DNA from: Micrococcales bacterium
Lineage (GTDB): Bacteria > Actinomycetota > Actinomycetes > S36-B12 > UBA10799
Direction: 5' to 3'
DNA length: 64,000 nucleotides
Assembly: GCA_016719135.1 (NCBI GenBank)
Contig: JADKAV010000009.1
Span: 1 to 64,000, forward strand
Under the pieces are notes generated by a model. The model had not been told where the DNA came from. It was given only the letters and a program-made list of their open reading frames with translations, and ran no database searches. Made by a program: the position numbers and the translations under genes. Below, piece by piece: positions 26,703 to 36,036 of this stretch (the first letter of the stretch is position 1; each line of letters begins with the position of its first letter).

Positions 26703-28509
26703 TAAGGCCTCCTTGGTTGAGCGTCGCTCGTTCGATGAGTAGGGGTTGTCCAGTGGCCTGTGCGATCCCCCGCAGATCGTCGACTCGCCGCACCGCCAAT
26801 CGCAGTTCGGCGGCGAACGCCTGTCGGCGTGCGGCGAGGTCCGGTTCCTCGGCGTTCACCAGGCCCTGATTCTTGGCAAGTTGGAAAGCGTTGACGAAGT
26901 AATCCTTGGAGATCGACTCCGGGGTGTGCAGCGTTCGCTGCAGCCACCGCTGCCGGGCCAGGCTCAGGCAGGTCTCAACCAGCGCAGCCTGCTCGACGGT
27001 CTGGTCGCCGGCAGCCGCCAGTTCGTCGGCGAGCACGCTGTAGGCCTCGAGGAACGGGCCGATCACACGGTGGGCGAGCACCAGCTTCAGTTTTCCGGCT
27101 TCCTCAATCACACTCTCGGTGGTGAAGGTGTCCTCCTCCCAGCCGGGATACATCAACGACGCCTCCGCGGCGATCTGGTCGGAGAATTCCCGGGTCGGCG
27201 GGAAGAAGAACTCGAACTTCAGGATGTCCTTGAGCCGTCGTGCGTTCTCCCAGACCGCGACCTTGATGTCCGGGGCCCGATCCTCGGCCGCCTGGATCGC
27301 TGCGAGTTCGGTGATCGCCCGGTTGAGGAAGAAGTGGATGACGGTGTTGCGGTAGAAAGCGGCCTCGTGCTGGCTGTCCAACGACACGTAGAACACGCGC
27401 TCGGTCGGGCCGTCGTACTGCGTGACCACGCCCTCTTGCACCAGATTGCGCAGGGTGTCGCGCAGGGGGCCGTGCTCGTCGAGATTGACCTGTTCGGTCA
27501 GAGGCAGGTTTCGCACACGGATGTAGTCCAACAGAGGCTGCAGGATGTGCCGCCCCTCCTCGACGGTGATAGCCCGGTCCCCGTTGTCCAGCAGGGCGAA
27601 GGTGAGCATCGCGGCCGGGGTGACCGGGGTGGCCGCGTTGATCCGGTTGCACACCTCGAACGCGACCTTCGGCACGGCCAGTCGTGGTCGCAGGTTCCCG
27701 TCGGCGTCCTCGGTGAGATTCAGCGCGTCGCGCAGCGACAGCGGCTCACCGAAGCGCAGCGTTGCGCGCCCGAGCCGGCGCGACTGCGACCGGGCGAACT
27801 TGTAGAGCCACTTGATGCTCTCCGGGGCTTTCGTCCCGCCCATCTCCTCGGCGGAGATCGCGCTGACCTCGTGCTGTTGGTCGTAGACGATCGAGGTGGG
27901 CACGATCCGCACCTCGTTGTCCGGGTCGCCGGCGAACGCATCCACGACGTAGCTCAGAATGCCGTAGCGCGGGGGGCGCAGTTTCCCGGTGCGGGTGCGC
28001 CCGCCTTCGATGTACCACTCGAGGTTCTGCTTATTGCTCATCAGATGCGCCAAGTAGGTCTTCAGGACCGCCCGGTACAAATGGTCGTCGCGGAACTCCC
28101 GGCGGATGAACACGATGCCGTTGCGGCGGCCGATCTCCGACATCGGCCACAGGGCCAGGTTCGCCCCGCCCAGGGTGTTGTTCGGAGGGAAGCCGTGCTT
28201 ATCCAGCGCCCAGCGCAGCACCATCGGATCGAGGTAGGAGCGGTGGTTCGGCAGGAAGATCAGGCCGGCGGTTTTGTTCAGTTCCTTGAGCTGCTCAACC
28301 TCCTCGGGGATGTAGTCCACGGTGTAAGCCCGGGAGAGCCACTTGGTGAACCTGTCCCAGGCGGTGACAGTCACACCGCCGGGTTTGACCGCCATCTCCT
28401 TGAGGTCGGCGCGGGCTTCTTCGGCCAATTCGTTCACAGGCCGTCCGGTCTCCTCGGACAGAGTCGCGAGAGTGCGCAGGAATTCCGGTGTCTCGAGTAT
28501 GTGCTCCAC
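26695..28509 (-). CDS. Glycerol-3-phosphate 1-O-acyltransferase (PlsB-like)
   Basis: About 604 residues. LPNHRSYLDPMVLRWALD carries the HX4D catalytic motif and EGGRTRTGKLRPPRYG the phosphate-binding block of PlsB/DHAPAT enzymes; VPTSIVYDQQHE follows. It starts phospholipid or triacylglycerol synthesis by acylating glycerol-3-phosphate. I chose GTG at 28509, with GGAG about 8 nt upstream, over a TTG 57 bp further out. Operon with the HAD-PlsC fusion. Confidence 0.88.
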   Translation of the reverse strand: MEHILETPEFLRTLATLSEETGRPVNELAEEARADLKEMAVKPGGVTVTAWDRFTKWLSRAYTVDYIPEEVEQLKELNKTAGLIFLPNHRSYLDPMVLRWALDKHGFPPNNTLGGANLALWPMSEIGRRNGIVFIRREFRDDHLYRAVLKTYLAHLMSNKQNLEWYIEGGRTRTGKLRPPRYGILSYVVDAFAGDPDNEVRIVPTSIVYDQQHEVSAISAEEMGGTKAPESIKWLYKFARSQSRRLGRATLRFGEPLSLRDALNLTEDADGNLRPRLAVPKVAFEVCNRINAATPVTPAAMLTFALLDNGDRAITVEEGRHILQPLLDYIRVRNLPLTEQVNLDEHGPLRDTLRNLVQEGVVTQYDGPTERVFYVSLDSQHEAAFYRNTVIHFFLNRAITELAAIQAAEDRAPDIKVAVWENARRLKDILKFEFFFPPTREFSDQIAAEASLMYPGWEEDTFTTESVIEEAGKLKLVLAHRVIGPFLEAYSVLADELAAAGDQTVEQAALVETCLSLARQRWLQRTLHTPESISKDYFVNAFQLAKNQGLVNAEEPDLAARRQAFAAELRLAVRRVDDLRGIAQATGQPLLIERATLNQGGLSG

Positions 28510-28576
28510 GGTGACGTCTCCAGGTGATCGTTCCGAAAGGCTAGCCAGACGTTCTGGTTGAAGCAATGCCGAACGG

Positions 28577-29218
28577 CTACAAAACGATGGACGCGATGGC
28601 CACCGCGTGGCATGAGGCCGCCACGATGGTCAGCAGGTGGAAGACCTCGTGGTAGCCGAACACTTCGGGCACGGGGTCGGGTTTGCGGGTGGCGAAGACG
28701 ACCGCTCCGATGGTGTAGAGAACTCCACCGACGAACAGCAGAACGTTGGCGTAGGCCGGAGCCGAGCGAGCCAGATCGGGCAGCACGGTCACGGCCACCC
28801 AGCCCAGGGCGATGTACAGGGGGACGAACATCCAGCGGGGTGCGGCATGCCACGTCAGCCGGGCGACGACGCCGGCCAGCGCGCCTCCCCACACGACGGT
28901 CAGCACGATCCACGACTTGGATCCCTCGAGCAGCAACAGTGCGATCGGCGTGTAACTGCCGGCAATGAACACGAAGATCATCGAGTGGTCGACGCGCTGC
29001 AGCCACGCCCTGACCGCGGGACGCCAGGTGCCTCGGTGATAAGTGGCACTGACGGCGAACAGGCCGGTCAGGGTCATCGCCCAGACGCCGGTGCCGATAC
29101 GTTCACGGGCACCGTTGGCCAGCATCAGAAGAGTTGCACCGATGACCGCGGCGACCGGGACCGCCCACGTGTGCAGGACACCGCGCAGTCGGGGCTTGAG
29201 GATTTCCGCCGTTGTCAT
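28577..29218 (-). CDS. Hemolysin III (TrhA/YqfA) family membrane protein
   Basis: A 213-residue protein with about seven membrane helices. The family's metal site is visible: SATYHRGTW with VDHSMIFVFIAGSYTPIALLL early on and FGYHEVFHLLTIVAASCH at the end. This is the PAQR-like superfamily; bacterial members help with membrane energetics and fatty-acid homeostasis, and a true haemolytic role is doubtful. It is next to the lipid acyltransferases. Confidence 0.9.
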   Translation of the reverse strand: MTTAEILKPRLRGVLHTWAVPVAAVIGATLLMLANGARERIGTGVWAMTLTGLFAVSATYHRGTWRPAVRAWLQRVDHSMIFVFIAGSYTPIALLLLEGSKSWIVLTVVWGGALAGVVARLTWHAAPRWMFVPLYIALGWVAVTVLPDLARSAPAYANVLLFVGGVLYTIGAVVFATRKPDPVPEVFGYHEVFHLLTIVAASCHAVAIASIVL

Positions 29219-29283
29219 GCTCACCCGATTCAGGGTACGCCGTCGATCGTGGTGCTGCCCATTGGTCTGCGGAAGGGGATGTG

Positions 29284-29415
29284 GTCGCAGGCGTTGGACT
29301 TGCGTACGTAGGTTGGAGAAACGCACGAGCGTTGGACTTGGGCGGGTCGTGGTTCTCTCACCGATGTACCGATGTCCAACGGCTGTGCATAACTCCAACG
29401 GGTGTGACGCTCGGG
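29284..29415. repeat. 19-bp-phased inverted array, copy B
   Basis: GTTGGA at 29293, 29312, 29331; TCCAAC at 29375 and 29394. Steps of 19, 19, then 38 bp between arms, then 19, identical to copies A and C. Copy C starts 182 bp further on. The gap 29219-29648 holds only these two arrays and the promoter at 29613. Confidence 0.8.
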
Positions 29416-29465
29416 GTCAGGCTCCAAAGTGATGCGCGGGTATCGGTTGAACCGGGGTCGGGTCG

Positions 29466-29597
29466 GTCGCAGGCGTTGGACTTGCGTACGGGGGTTGGAG
29501 AAACGCACGGGCGTTGGACTACGACGGGCCGTGGATCTCTCACCGATGTACCGATCTCCAACGGCTGTACGTAACTCCAACGGCTGTGGCGCTCGCC
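29466..29597. repeat. 19-bp-phased inverted array, copy C
   Basis: GTTGGA at 29475, 29494, 29513; TCCAAC at 29557 and 29576. The 13-bp stretches between the blocks also pair in part (CGTAC on the left matches GTACG on the right). Confidence 0.8.
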
Positions 29598-29612
29598 TTC
29601 TCGCGAGCACCC

Positions 29613-29648
29613 TTGACCTCCACCAAACTTGACACTAGCGTCAAGTTT
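29613..29648 (+). promoter_or_regulatory. Promoter and 22-bp palindromic operator of the biotin carboxylase operon
   Basis: -35 TTGACC at 29613-29618, 17-bp spacer, -10 TAGCGT at 29636-29641, GTG start 7 nt later. The palindrome AACTTGAC-N6-GTCAAGTT at 29626-29647 is identical to that at 23490. Binding of the operon's own TetR protein is the simplest reading. Confidence 0.8.
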
Positions 29649-31529
29649 GTGAAGATCCTCGTCGCCAACCGTGGAGAAATCGCCTGCCGGGTGTTCCGGA
29701 CGGCAGCCGCGATGGGTCACCAGAGCGTGGCTGTGTTCACTCCCGCCGACCGCGGTGCACTGCACACCCGCAGTGCGGACATCGCGGTCGCCATCGATTC
29801 GTACCTGGATTCCGCCGAGATTCTGCGCGCGGCCGAACGCATCGGCGCCCATGCCATCCACCCGGGTTACGGATTCCTGTCGGAGAACCCGGACTTCGCC
29901 CAGGCCGTCAGCGACGCCGGCCTGATCTGGATCGGGCCGACTGCCGCCAGCATTCGAGCGATGGCGTTGAAGGTCGAGGCCAAGGAATTGGCGGACAGAG
30001 CCGGCGTGCCGCAACTGACCAGCGGGACTGACAAGTTCCCGGTGCTGGTCAAAGCCTCGGCCGGCGGTGGCGGTAAGGGCATGCGGCGGGTGGACCGGCC
30101 CGAGGACCTCGACGAAGCGATAGCAGCGGCCAAACGCGAAGCGGCCAGTTCCTTCGGCGACGACACCGTGTTCGTTGAGCGCTACCTCGAGCAGGCACGG
30201 CATGTCGAGGTACAGGTGTTCGGGGACACGCACGGCAACGTGGTGCACCTGTTCGAGCGCGAATGCTCGATCCAGCGCCGGCACCAGAAGGTGGTTGAGG
30301 AGTCGCCGTCGCCGGGAATCACCGACGATCTGCGCGACCAGATGACCTCGGCGGCGGTCAGCCTGGCCAGTGAGATCGGGTATGTCGGCGCCGGCACGGT
30401 CGAGTTCATGGTGGCCGGTGACGAGTTCTTCTTCCTCGAGATGAACACCCGGCTGCAGGTCGAGCACCCCGTCACCGAAGCAATCACCGGTCTGGACCTG
30501 GTCCAATGGCAGATCCGGGTCGCCCAGGGCGAGCCCTTGCCGTTGCGCCAGGACCAGATCACCGCCACTGGACACGCCATAGAGGTACGGCTCTATGCCG
30601 AGGATCCCGCCAATGGCTACCTGCCCAACACCGGCACCCTGCGGACCTTCGACGTCGAGGCGCAACCGGGCATCCGGGTGGACACCGGCTTCGTCGCCGG
30701 GGACGCGGTGACCGCCAACTACGACCCGATGCTGGCCAAGGTGATCGCCCACGCACCCACCCGCGATCAGGCGGCACAACACCTGGCCGCTTACTTGCGG
30801 CGAGCAGGGATCGAAGGTGTCGTCACCAACAAGGACTCCCTGGCAGCGATCCTCACTGAGCCGGATTTCCTGAGCGGCGCGACGACCACCGACTACCTGG
30901 ACACGCACCCGCAGGTGCTGGAACCGCACGTCGACCTCGTCCGCCCGGCGCTGGCGGTACTCGCGATGCGCGATGTCGACGGTCCTGTCGCGCCGGCGGG
31001 TTGGCGCAACGTCGCGGCCGTGCCCGAGTGGCTGCAACTGGAGATCGGCGGTCGTCCGGTCACCCTTCGCTGGCGCCGCGAGAACGGCACCTTGCAGGTC
31101 GAGACGGTGACCGGCGACCCCCTGCTCGGGGACGCCGAACCGGTAGGCACGGTCAGGCTGACGCGCGACCCGATCACCGTGGAGATCGACGGGGTCATGA
31201 CGCCGGCCACCGTCCGGGGAACCGATTTCGGAACGGTGCAGGTCGAGGGCCACGCACTGGCTTTCGAGGTGCAACCGAGATTCGACGACGACGCCCATGG
31301 TGCCGATGCCGCCGGACCGACCACGCCGGTGCCCGGCACCGTGACAGAGGTTCGTGTCAGCGAGGGGGACGAGGTCGCAGGCGGGCAGATCCTGGTTGTG
31401 CTGGAGGCGATGAAGATGGAACACACCATCACCGCGGACACCGCGGGGATCGTTGCTGACGTGCATGTGCGAGTCGGGCAGTCCGTCGATGCCCACCAAG
31501 TCGTCGTCACCGTGGAGGAGATGGCATGA
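29649..31529 (+). CDS. Acyl-CoA carboxylase biotin carboxylase/carrier subunit
   Basis: A 626-residue alpha subunit: biotin carboxylase ATP-grasp (VANRGEIACRVFRTA, KASAGGGGKGMRRV, FLEMNTRLQVEHPVTE), a linker, and a C-terminal biotinyl domain with VLEAMKMEHTI, biotin on Lys589. It carboxylates biotin for the subunit at 23513. GTG start at 29649, probably the first transcribed base. First gene of a five-gene operon with 4-bp overlaps throughout. Confidence 0.92.
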   Translation: MKILVANRGEIACRVFRTAAAMGHQSVAVFTPADRGALHTRSADIAVAIDSYLDSAEILRAAERIGAHAIHPGYGFLSENPDFAQAVSDAGLIWIGPTAASIRAMALKVEAKELADRAGVPQLTSGTDKFPVLVKASAGGGGKGMRRVDRPEDLDEAIAAAKREAASSFGDDTVFVERYLEQARHVEVQVFGDTHGNVVHLFERECSIQRRHQKVVEESPSPGITDDLRDQMTSAAVSLASEIGYVGAGTVEFMVAGDEFFFLEMNTRLQVEHPVTEAITGLDLVQWQIRVAQGEPLPLRQDQITATGHAIEVRLYAEDPANGYLPNTGTLRTFDVEAQPGIRVDTGFVAGDAVTANYDPMLAKVIAHAPTRDQAAQHLAAYLRRAGIEGVVTNKDSLAAILTEPDFLSGATTTDYLDTHPQVLEPHVDLVRPALAVLAMRDVDGPVAPAGWRNVAAVPEWLQLEIGGRPVTLRWRRENGTLQVETVTGDPLLGDAEPVGTVRLTRDPITVEIDGVMTPATVRGTDFGTVQVEGHALAFEVQPRFDDDAHGADAAGPTTPVPGTVTEVRVSEGDEVAGGQILVVLEAMKMEHTITADTAGIVADVHVRVGQSVDAHQVVVTVEEMA

Positions 31530-33463
31530 AACGCCCCGTCCGCATCGCGAACTGTTCGGGCTTCTTCGGCGACCGGCTGGCAGCGGCCCAGGAGATGGTT
31601 GAGGGCGGTCCCATCGACGTGCTCACCGGTGACTGGCTGGCCGAACTCACGATGTTGCTGCTAGCCCGGCAGAAGATGAAACACGGCACCGGCTATGCGC
31701 GGACATTTCACCAGCAGATGGAACAGGTTCTACCCACGGTCTTGGACAAGGGGATCAAGGTCGTCAGCAACGCCGGCGGCCTGGATCCGGTGGCCAGCGC
31801 CCAAGCCATCCGGGAGATGGCTGCGGACAAAGGCCTGACAGTAAAGGTCGCGTCCGTCAGCGGCGACGACCTGCTGCCCCGGTTCGCGCAGGTCGGCGGG
31901 CAGTGGAAGAACCTGGACACCGGGGAACCCTTCACCGGACATCCCTTGAGTGCCAACGCCTACCTCGGCGCCCGCGGCATCGTTGCGGCACTGCAGGCGG
32001 GCGCGGATGTGGTCGTCACCGGCCGCGTGACCGACGCGGCCCTGGCGATCGGCCCGGCCGCTTGGTGGCACGACTGGGACCTGGACAGCACGCAGGACCT
32101 CGACGCCCTGGCCGGCTCACTGGTTGCCGGCCACGTGATCGAGTGCGGCGCCCAGGCCACGGGCGGGAACTACGCGTTCTTCCGCGAGGTGCCAGGTCTG
32201 GAACACGTCGGCTTCCCGATCGCGGAGGTGGCCGCCGACGGCACCAGTGTCATCACCAAACACTCCGGCACCGGCGGCATGGTCTCCCCCGGCACCGTGA
32301 CGGCGCAGTTGTTGTACGAGGTGGGCGACGAGCACTACCTCAACCCCGATGTGACTGCCCGATTCGACACCATCGAGATCGACCAGGTCGGCAAGGACCG
32401 GGTGCGTCTGAGCGGCGTCCGCGGCGAGAGTGCGCCGGAAACCCTGAAGGTCGCGATCAACTACCTTGGTGGGTTCCGCAACTCCATGACCCTGGTACTG
32501 ACGGGGTCGGACGCCGCGGAGAAGGCAGATGTCGCCATCCGGACCATTTGTGGCGTGAGCCTGGCCGAGGCGAAGGTACTGACCCCGGCCGAACTCGGTG
32601 CGCGCAGCCGCCTTGACGTGCGGGAGCTGACGGCGACGTTCAGCCCACCGGCCAGCGACGATCCTCGCCATGTCAGTGAGGCGCAGGGCAGGTTGGTCAT
32701 CACCGCCAAGGACGACGACCCGAAGAAGGTCGGCAAAGCGTTCACCCGCCCGGCGGTCGAGTCGGCCCTCGCGTCCTATCCGGGCATGTTCCCCACAGCA
32801 CCGCCCGCCGACGGCTCCCCCTATGGCGTCTACTGGCCCTCGACCATCGCGATCGAGGACGTGCCGGTCACCGTCGAGGTGGACGGCGTGCAGGTGGCGC
32901 AGGTTGCCGCGGGAAAACCGATCCCGGCGGACCCCATCGCAAAAGCCATGCTGCCGTCCCCGCCACAGGAATCGATCATCGCTGGACCCTTCGCCCACCG
33001 CCGGCTCGGGACGTTCGTGGGGGCGCGCAGCGGCGACAAGGGCGGCAACGCCAACGTCGGCTTCTGGGTCCGCCACCCCGCCGAGGACGCAGCCGTGGCT
33101 CTTGCCTGGATGGAAGCCGATGCTCTGACCGCGCCCGAGGTTGATGCGAACCACGACACCGAGCAGGTGTGGGCCGCGGACATCGACCTGGACGTCGATG
33201 CCGAAGCCGTGCAACTGGCCGACGCCCGCTACGAGTGGTTGTGCGACTTCCTGACCCGCGAACGGCTGGCTGAACTCCTGCCAGAGGCAGCGACACTGCC
33301 GGTGGAGATCCACTACTTCCCACCGCTGCGCGCCATCAACGTCGTGATCAAGGGCTTGCTTGGCCGGGGTGTCTCGGAGACGACCCGCAGCGACCCGCAG
33401 GCGAAGGGCTTGGCCGAGCAGCTGCGTGCGACCTGGGTCGACCTCCCGGAGCAACTGCTGTGA
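31526..33463 (+). CDS. AtuA-like protein (acyclic terpene utilisation family, DUF1446)
   Basis: A 645-residue protein. The first 440 residues fit the AtuA/DUF1446 domain (RIANCSGFFGDRLAAAQEMV at the start, GIKVVSNAGGLDP, VTGRVTDAALAIGPAAW). The C-terminal 110 residues fit the AtuA-like ferredoxin-fold domain (ARSGDKGGNANVGFWVRH). Its reaction is not known. The family is named for citronellol/geraniol catabolism in Pseudomonas but is also common in methylcrotonyl-CoA carboxylase clusters, as here. ATGA overlap with the carboxylase gene. Confidence 0.88.
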   Translation: MKRPVRIANCSGFFGDRLAAAQEMVEGGPIDVLTGDWLAELTMLLLARQKMKHGTGYARTFHQQMEQVLPTVLDKGIKVVSNAGGLDPVASAQAIREMAADKGLTVKVASVSGDDLLPRFAQVGGQWKNLDTGEPFTGHPLSANAYLGARGIVAALQAGADVVVTGRVTDAALAIGPAAWWHDWDLDSTQDLDALAGSLVAGHVIECGAQATGGNYAFFREVPGLEHVGFPIAEVAADGTSVITKHSGTGGMVSPGTVTAQLLYEVGDEHYLNPDVTARFDTIEIDQVGKDRVRLSGVRGESAPETLKVAINYLGGFRNSMTLVLTGSDAAEKADVAIRTICGVSLAEAKVLTPAELGARSRLDVRELTATFSPPASDDPRHVSEAQGRLVITAKDDDPKKVGKAFTRPAVESALASYPGMFPTAPPADGSPYGVYWPSTIAIEDVPVTVEVDGVQVAQVAAGKPIPADPIAKAMLPSPPQESIIAGPFAHRRLGTFVGARSGDKGGNANVGFWVRHPAEDAAVALAWMEADALTAPEVDANHDTEQVWAADIDLDVDAEAVQLADARYEWLCDFLTRERLAELLPEAATLPVEIHYFPPLRAINVVIKGLLGRGVSETTRSDPQAKGLAEQLRATWVDLPEQLL

Positions 33464-34044
33464 CACCGCGCACCGAACGCGGACGCCGGACCCGGGCGGC
33501 TCTGCTGGACGCCGCGCGGGAGGCATTCGAAGAGCGTGGCTTCGACGACTGCCGGATGAACGACATCGCCGACGCCGCGGGGGTGTCCCACGGGACGGTG
33601 TACACGTACTTCGAGTCCAAGGAAGAGATCCTCGGACAGGTCATCGATGAGTTGCTGGTGGAACTGCGCGACGACTTGCGCACGTCGGTCAAGGATCCGA
33701 TGGCGCGCATCGAGGAGGCCAACCGCCGCTACTTGCAGGCCTACCGTGACAACTCGCGACTGCTGCGGGTCATCGAACAGGCCGCGGTGACCAACCCCGA
33801 ACTGGGTCATCGGCTTGACGAGTTCCGCCAGCGTTACCACGCACGGGTGAGCACGGCTCTGCGCCGGCTGCAGGAGCAGGAGCGGGTCACGACCGACCTT
33901 GCCCCGGACGTCGCGGCCACGGCTCTGTGCGCGATGGTTGAAGGTTTCTCGCGCTATTGGCAACGACCCCTGACCGACGACATCAACCGGACCCTGACCA
34001 GCCTGTGGGTGAACGCCCTGGGCCTACGAGATGAGGTGGCATGA
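33460..34044 (+). CDS. TetR-family repressor of the carboxylase cluster
   Basis: A 194-residue TetR protein: helix-turn-helix at residues 28-50 (DIADAAGVSHGTVYTYFESK), then a helical ligand domain. The GTG start overlaps the AtuA stop and the gene sits inside the operon, so it is likely autoregulatory. The palindromes at 23490 and 29626 are the best candidate operators; an acyl-CoA is a probable inducer (inference). Confidence 0.9.
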   Translation: MTPRTERGRRTRAALLDAAREAFEERGFDDCRMNDIADAAGVSHGTVYTYFESKEEILGQVIDELLVELRDDLRTSVKDPMARIEEANRRYLQAYRDNSRLLRVIEQAAVTNPELGHRLDEFRQRYHARVSTALRRLQEQERVTTDLAPDVAATALCAMVEGFSRYWQRPLTDDINRTLTSLWVNALGLRDEVA

Positions 34045-35189
34045 AACTCAGCGAAGAGCACGAGCAGTTCCGCAAGGCAGTGCGGCAGGTCGTGGAGAAC
34101 GACATCAACCCGCACGTGGACCAGTGGGAGGACGCGAAGATCTTCCCGGCCAAACAGGTCTTCACCAAGCTGGCTCAGATCGGTGCACTGGGCCTTGAGT
34201 ACGACCCGGAGTTCGGCGGGCAGGGCGCCGACCACAGTTACACGCTGGTGCTCGGCGAGGAACTCGGCCGCATCGACTGCGCCGGAGTGCCTATGGCCAT
34301 CGCGGTGCAGGTCGGCATGGCCACCCCGGCGCTGGCCCGCTTCGGAACCTCGGAGCTGAAGAAGGCCTACCTGGAACCCGCGATGCGCGGCGAGATGGTC
34401 GCGGCGATCGGAGTCAGCGAACCCGACGCCGGTTCCGACGTCGCGGGAATCCGGACCAAGGCCGTCCGTGACGGCGACGACTGGGTGATCACCGGGCGCA
34501 AGATGTGGATCACCAACGGCACGCAGGCCGACTGGATCTGCCTGCTGGCGCGCACCTCCGACGAGGGCGGTTACGCGGGGATGTCGCAGATCCTCGTGCC
34601 GACGGCCACGCCCGGGTTCAGCGTCGGGCGCAAGATCGAGAAGATGGGCAACTGGTCCAGCGACACCGCCGAGCTCGTGTTCGACGAGGTCCGCGTGCCC
34701 GTGAGCAACACCATCGGCGAGGTCGGGCGCGGCTTCCAGCAGCAGATGGCGCAGTTCCAGGACGAGCGGCTGATCGGCGCCTACATGGCCGTCGCGAGCA
34801 TGCGCAAGGCGCTGGACAAGACCAAGGACTACCTGCAGCAGCGCGACGCCTTCGGCAAGCCGTTGCTGGCCAACCAGTACCTGCAGTACCGGCTCGCGGA
34901 ACTGTACGCCGACGTCGACGTGCTGGAGGCTTTCTGCCGCACGTGTGCGCAGACCTACCTCGACGGCGGGGACGTGACGCGGATGGCGACGGTCGCGAAG
35001 CTGAAGGCCGGGCGCGTGCAGCGCGAGGTCGCCGACGCCTGCGTGCAGTTCCACGGCGGCATGGGTTACGCCGAGGAGATGTGGCCTGCTCGATACTTCC
35101 GCGACACCCGGCTCACCTCCATCGGCGGGGGTGCCGACGAGGTCATGCTGCGGGTCATCGCGCTGCTCGAGGGGATGGGCAAGAAGTGA
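34041..35189 (+). CDS. Acyl-CoA dehydrogenase
   Basis: A 382-residue FAD-dependent acyl-CoA dehydrogenase. Seen: VAAIGVSEPDAGSDVAGIRT (FAD/substrate loop), WITNGTQADWICLLA, and the C-terminal CVQFHGGMGYAEEMWPARYF ending in DTRLTSIGGGADEVM. In this operon the likely substrate is isovaleryl-CoA or citronellyl-CoA. Overlaps both neighbours. Confidence 0.92.
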   Translation: MKLSEEHEQFRKAVRQVVENDINPHVDQWEDAKIFPAKQVFTKLAQIGALGLEYDPEFGGQGADHSYTLVLGEELGRIDCAGVPMAIAVQVGMATPALARFGTSELKKAYLEPAMRGEMVAAIGVSEPDAGSDVAGIRTKAVRDGDDWVITGRKMWITNGTQADWICLLARTSDEGGYAGMSQILVPTATPGFSVGRKIEKMGNWSSDTAELVFDEVRVPVSNTIGEVGRGFQQQMAQFQDERLIGAYMAVASMRKALDKTKDYLQQRDAFGKPLLANQYLQYRLAELYADVDVLEAFCRTCAQTYLDGGDVTRMATVAKLKAGRVQREVADACVQFHGGMGYAEEMWPARYFRDTRLTSIGGGADEVMLRVIALLEGMGKK

Positions 35190-35953
35190 GGTACGAGGTC
35201 GCCGACGGGGTTGCGACGCTGACGCTGGACAAACCTGACGCGCGTAACGTCCTCGATGCCGAGACCATGACGTCGCTGGTCGAGGGACTCGCCGCGGCAG
35301 GCAACGACCCGGACGTCCGGGTAGTGGTGCTGGCTGCAGAAGGCCGGGCATTCTGTGCCGGCGCGGATTTGAAAGGGGCATCGTCGGCAGATCAGGAGTC
35401 CTTCACCGCTCAGGGCCCGGGCGCTCTGGTGGCGGTGCTCGAAGGCATCCTGGACTGCCCCAAACCCACCATCGCGCGGGTGCAGGGCCACGTTGCCGGT
35501 GGCGGCAACGGACTGGTCGCCGCGTGCGACTTCGCGGTCGCGTCGCAGGACGTGCATTTCGCTTTCTCCGAGGTGCGGGTCGGGGTGGCGCCGGCGGTGA
35601 TCTCGGTGGTGTGCCTGGAACGGATGAACCGCCGCGACGGGATCGAGTTGTTGCTGCTGGGTGAACGGGTTCCTGCCGCCCGCGTTGCGCAGGCCGGTCT
35701 GATCAACAAGGCTGTCCCCGCGGATGAGCTGGATTCTGCGGTGGCCGGATACGTCGAAGCCCTGAGCAAGGGCGGTCCGCAGGCGCTGGCAGCCACTAAG
35801 GACCTCTTGCGCAAGGTCCCCGGCATGCCACGTGCGGAAGCCTTCGGGTGGACCGCGCAGATGTCAGCCAGGCTGTTCAACAGCGACGAGGCGAGGGCGG
35901 GGATGATGGCGTTCCTGAGCAAACAGCCTGCGCCGTGGGTGGCGGACGTCTGA
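35186..35953 (+). CDS. Enoyl-CoA hydratase/isomerase family protein
   Basis: A 255-residue crotonase-fold protein from the GTG at 35186 (inside GTGA). Oxyanion elements: GRAFCAGADLKG and GHVAGGGNGLVAACDFAVAS, with EVRVGVAPAVISV following. Probably the 3-methylglutaconyl-CoA or isohexenyl-glutaconyl-CoA hydratase step. Last gene of the operon. No HMG-CoA lyase follows, so the route is completed elsewhere. Confidence 0.9.
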   Translation: MRYEVADGVATLTLDKPDARNVLDAETMTSLVEGLAAAGNDPDVRVVVLAAEGRAFCAGADLKGASSADQESFTAQGPGALVAVLEGILDCPKPTIARVQGHVAGGGNGLVAACDFAVASQDVHFAFSEVRVGVAPAVISVVCLERMNRRDGIELLLLGERVPAARVAQAGLINKAVPADELDSAVAGYVEALSKGGPQALAATKDLLRKVPGMPRAEAFGWTAQMSARLFNSDEARAGMMAFLSKQPAPWVADV

Positions 35954-36036
35954 TCCTGGCACCGGCCGCACGTCACAATGCCCCTCCTGTGCACAACCCG
36001 CCGCCGCTTGTCGGAACCTCTTGAGAGGCTGAGCCC

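Noticed and set aside
26746..28527. Long plus-strand open frame (593 codons)
   Set aside because: Antisense to the PlsB gene, whose motifs are clear; long empty frames are normal opposite high-GC genes.
29284..29597. CRISPR array
   Set aside because: Blocks are only 6 bp with 13-bp gaps and include inverted units; no cas genes.
29358..31499. 713-codon minus-strand frame opposite the biotin carboxylase
   Set aside because: Shadow of the carboxylase gene and the repeat array; composition is typical of antisense frames.
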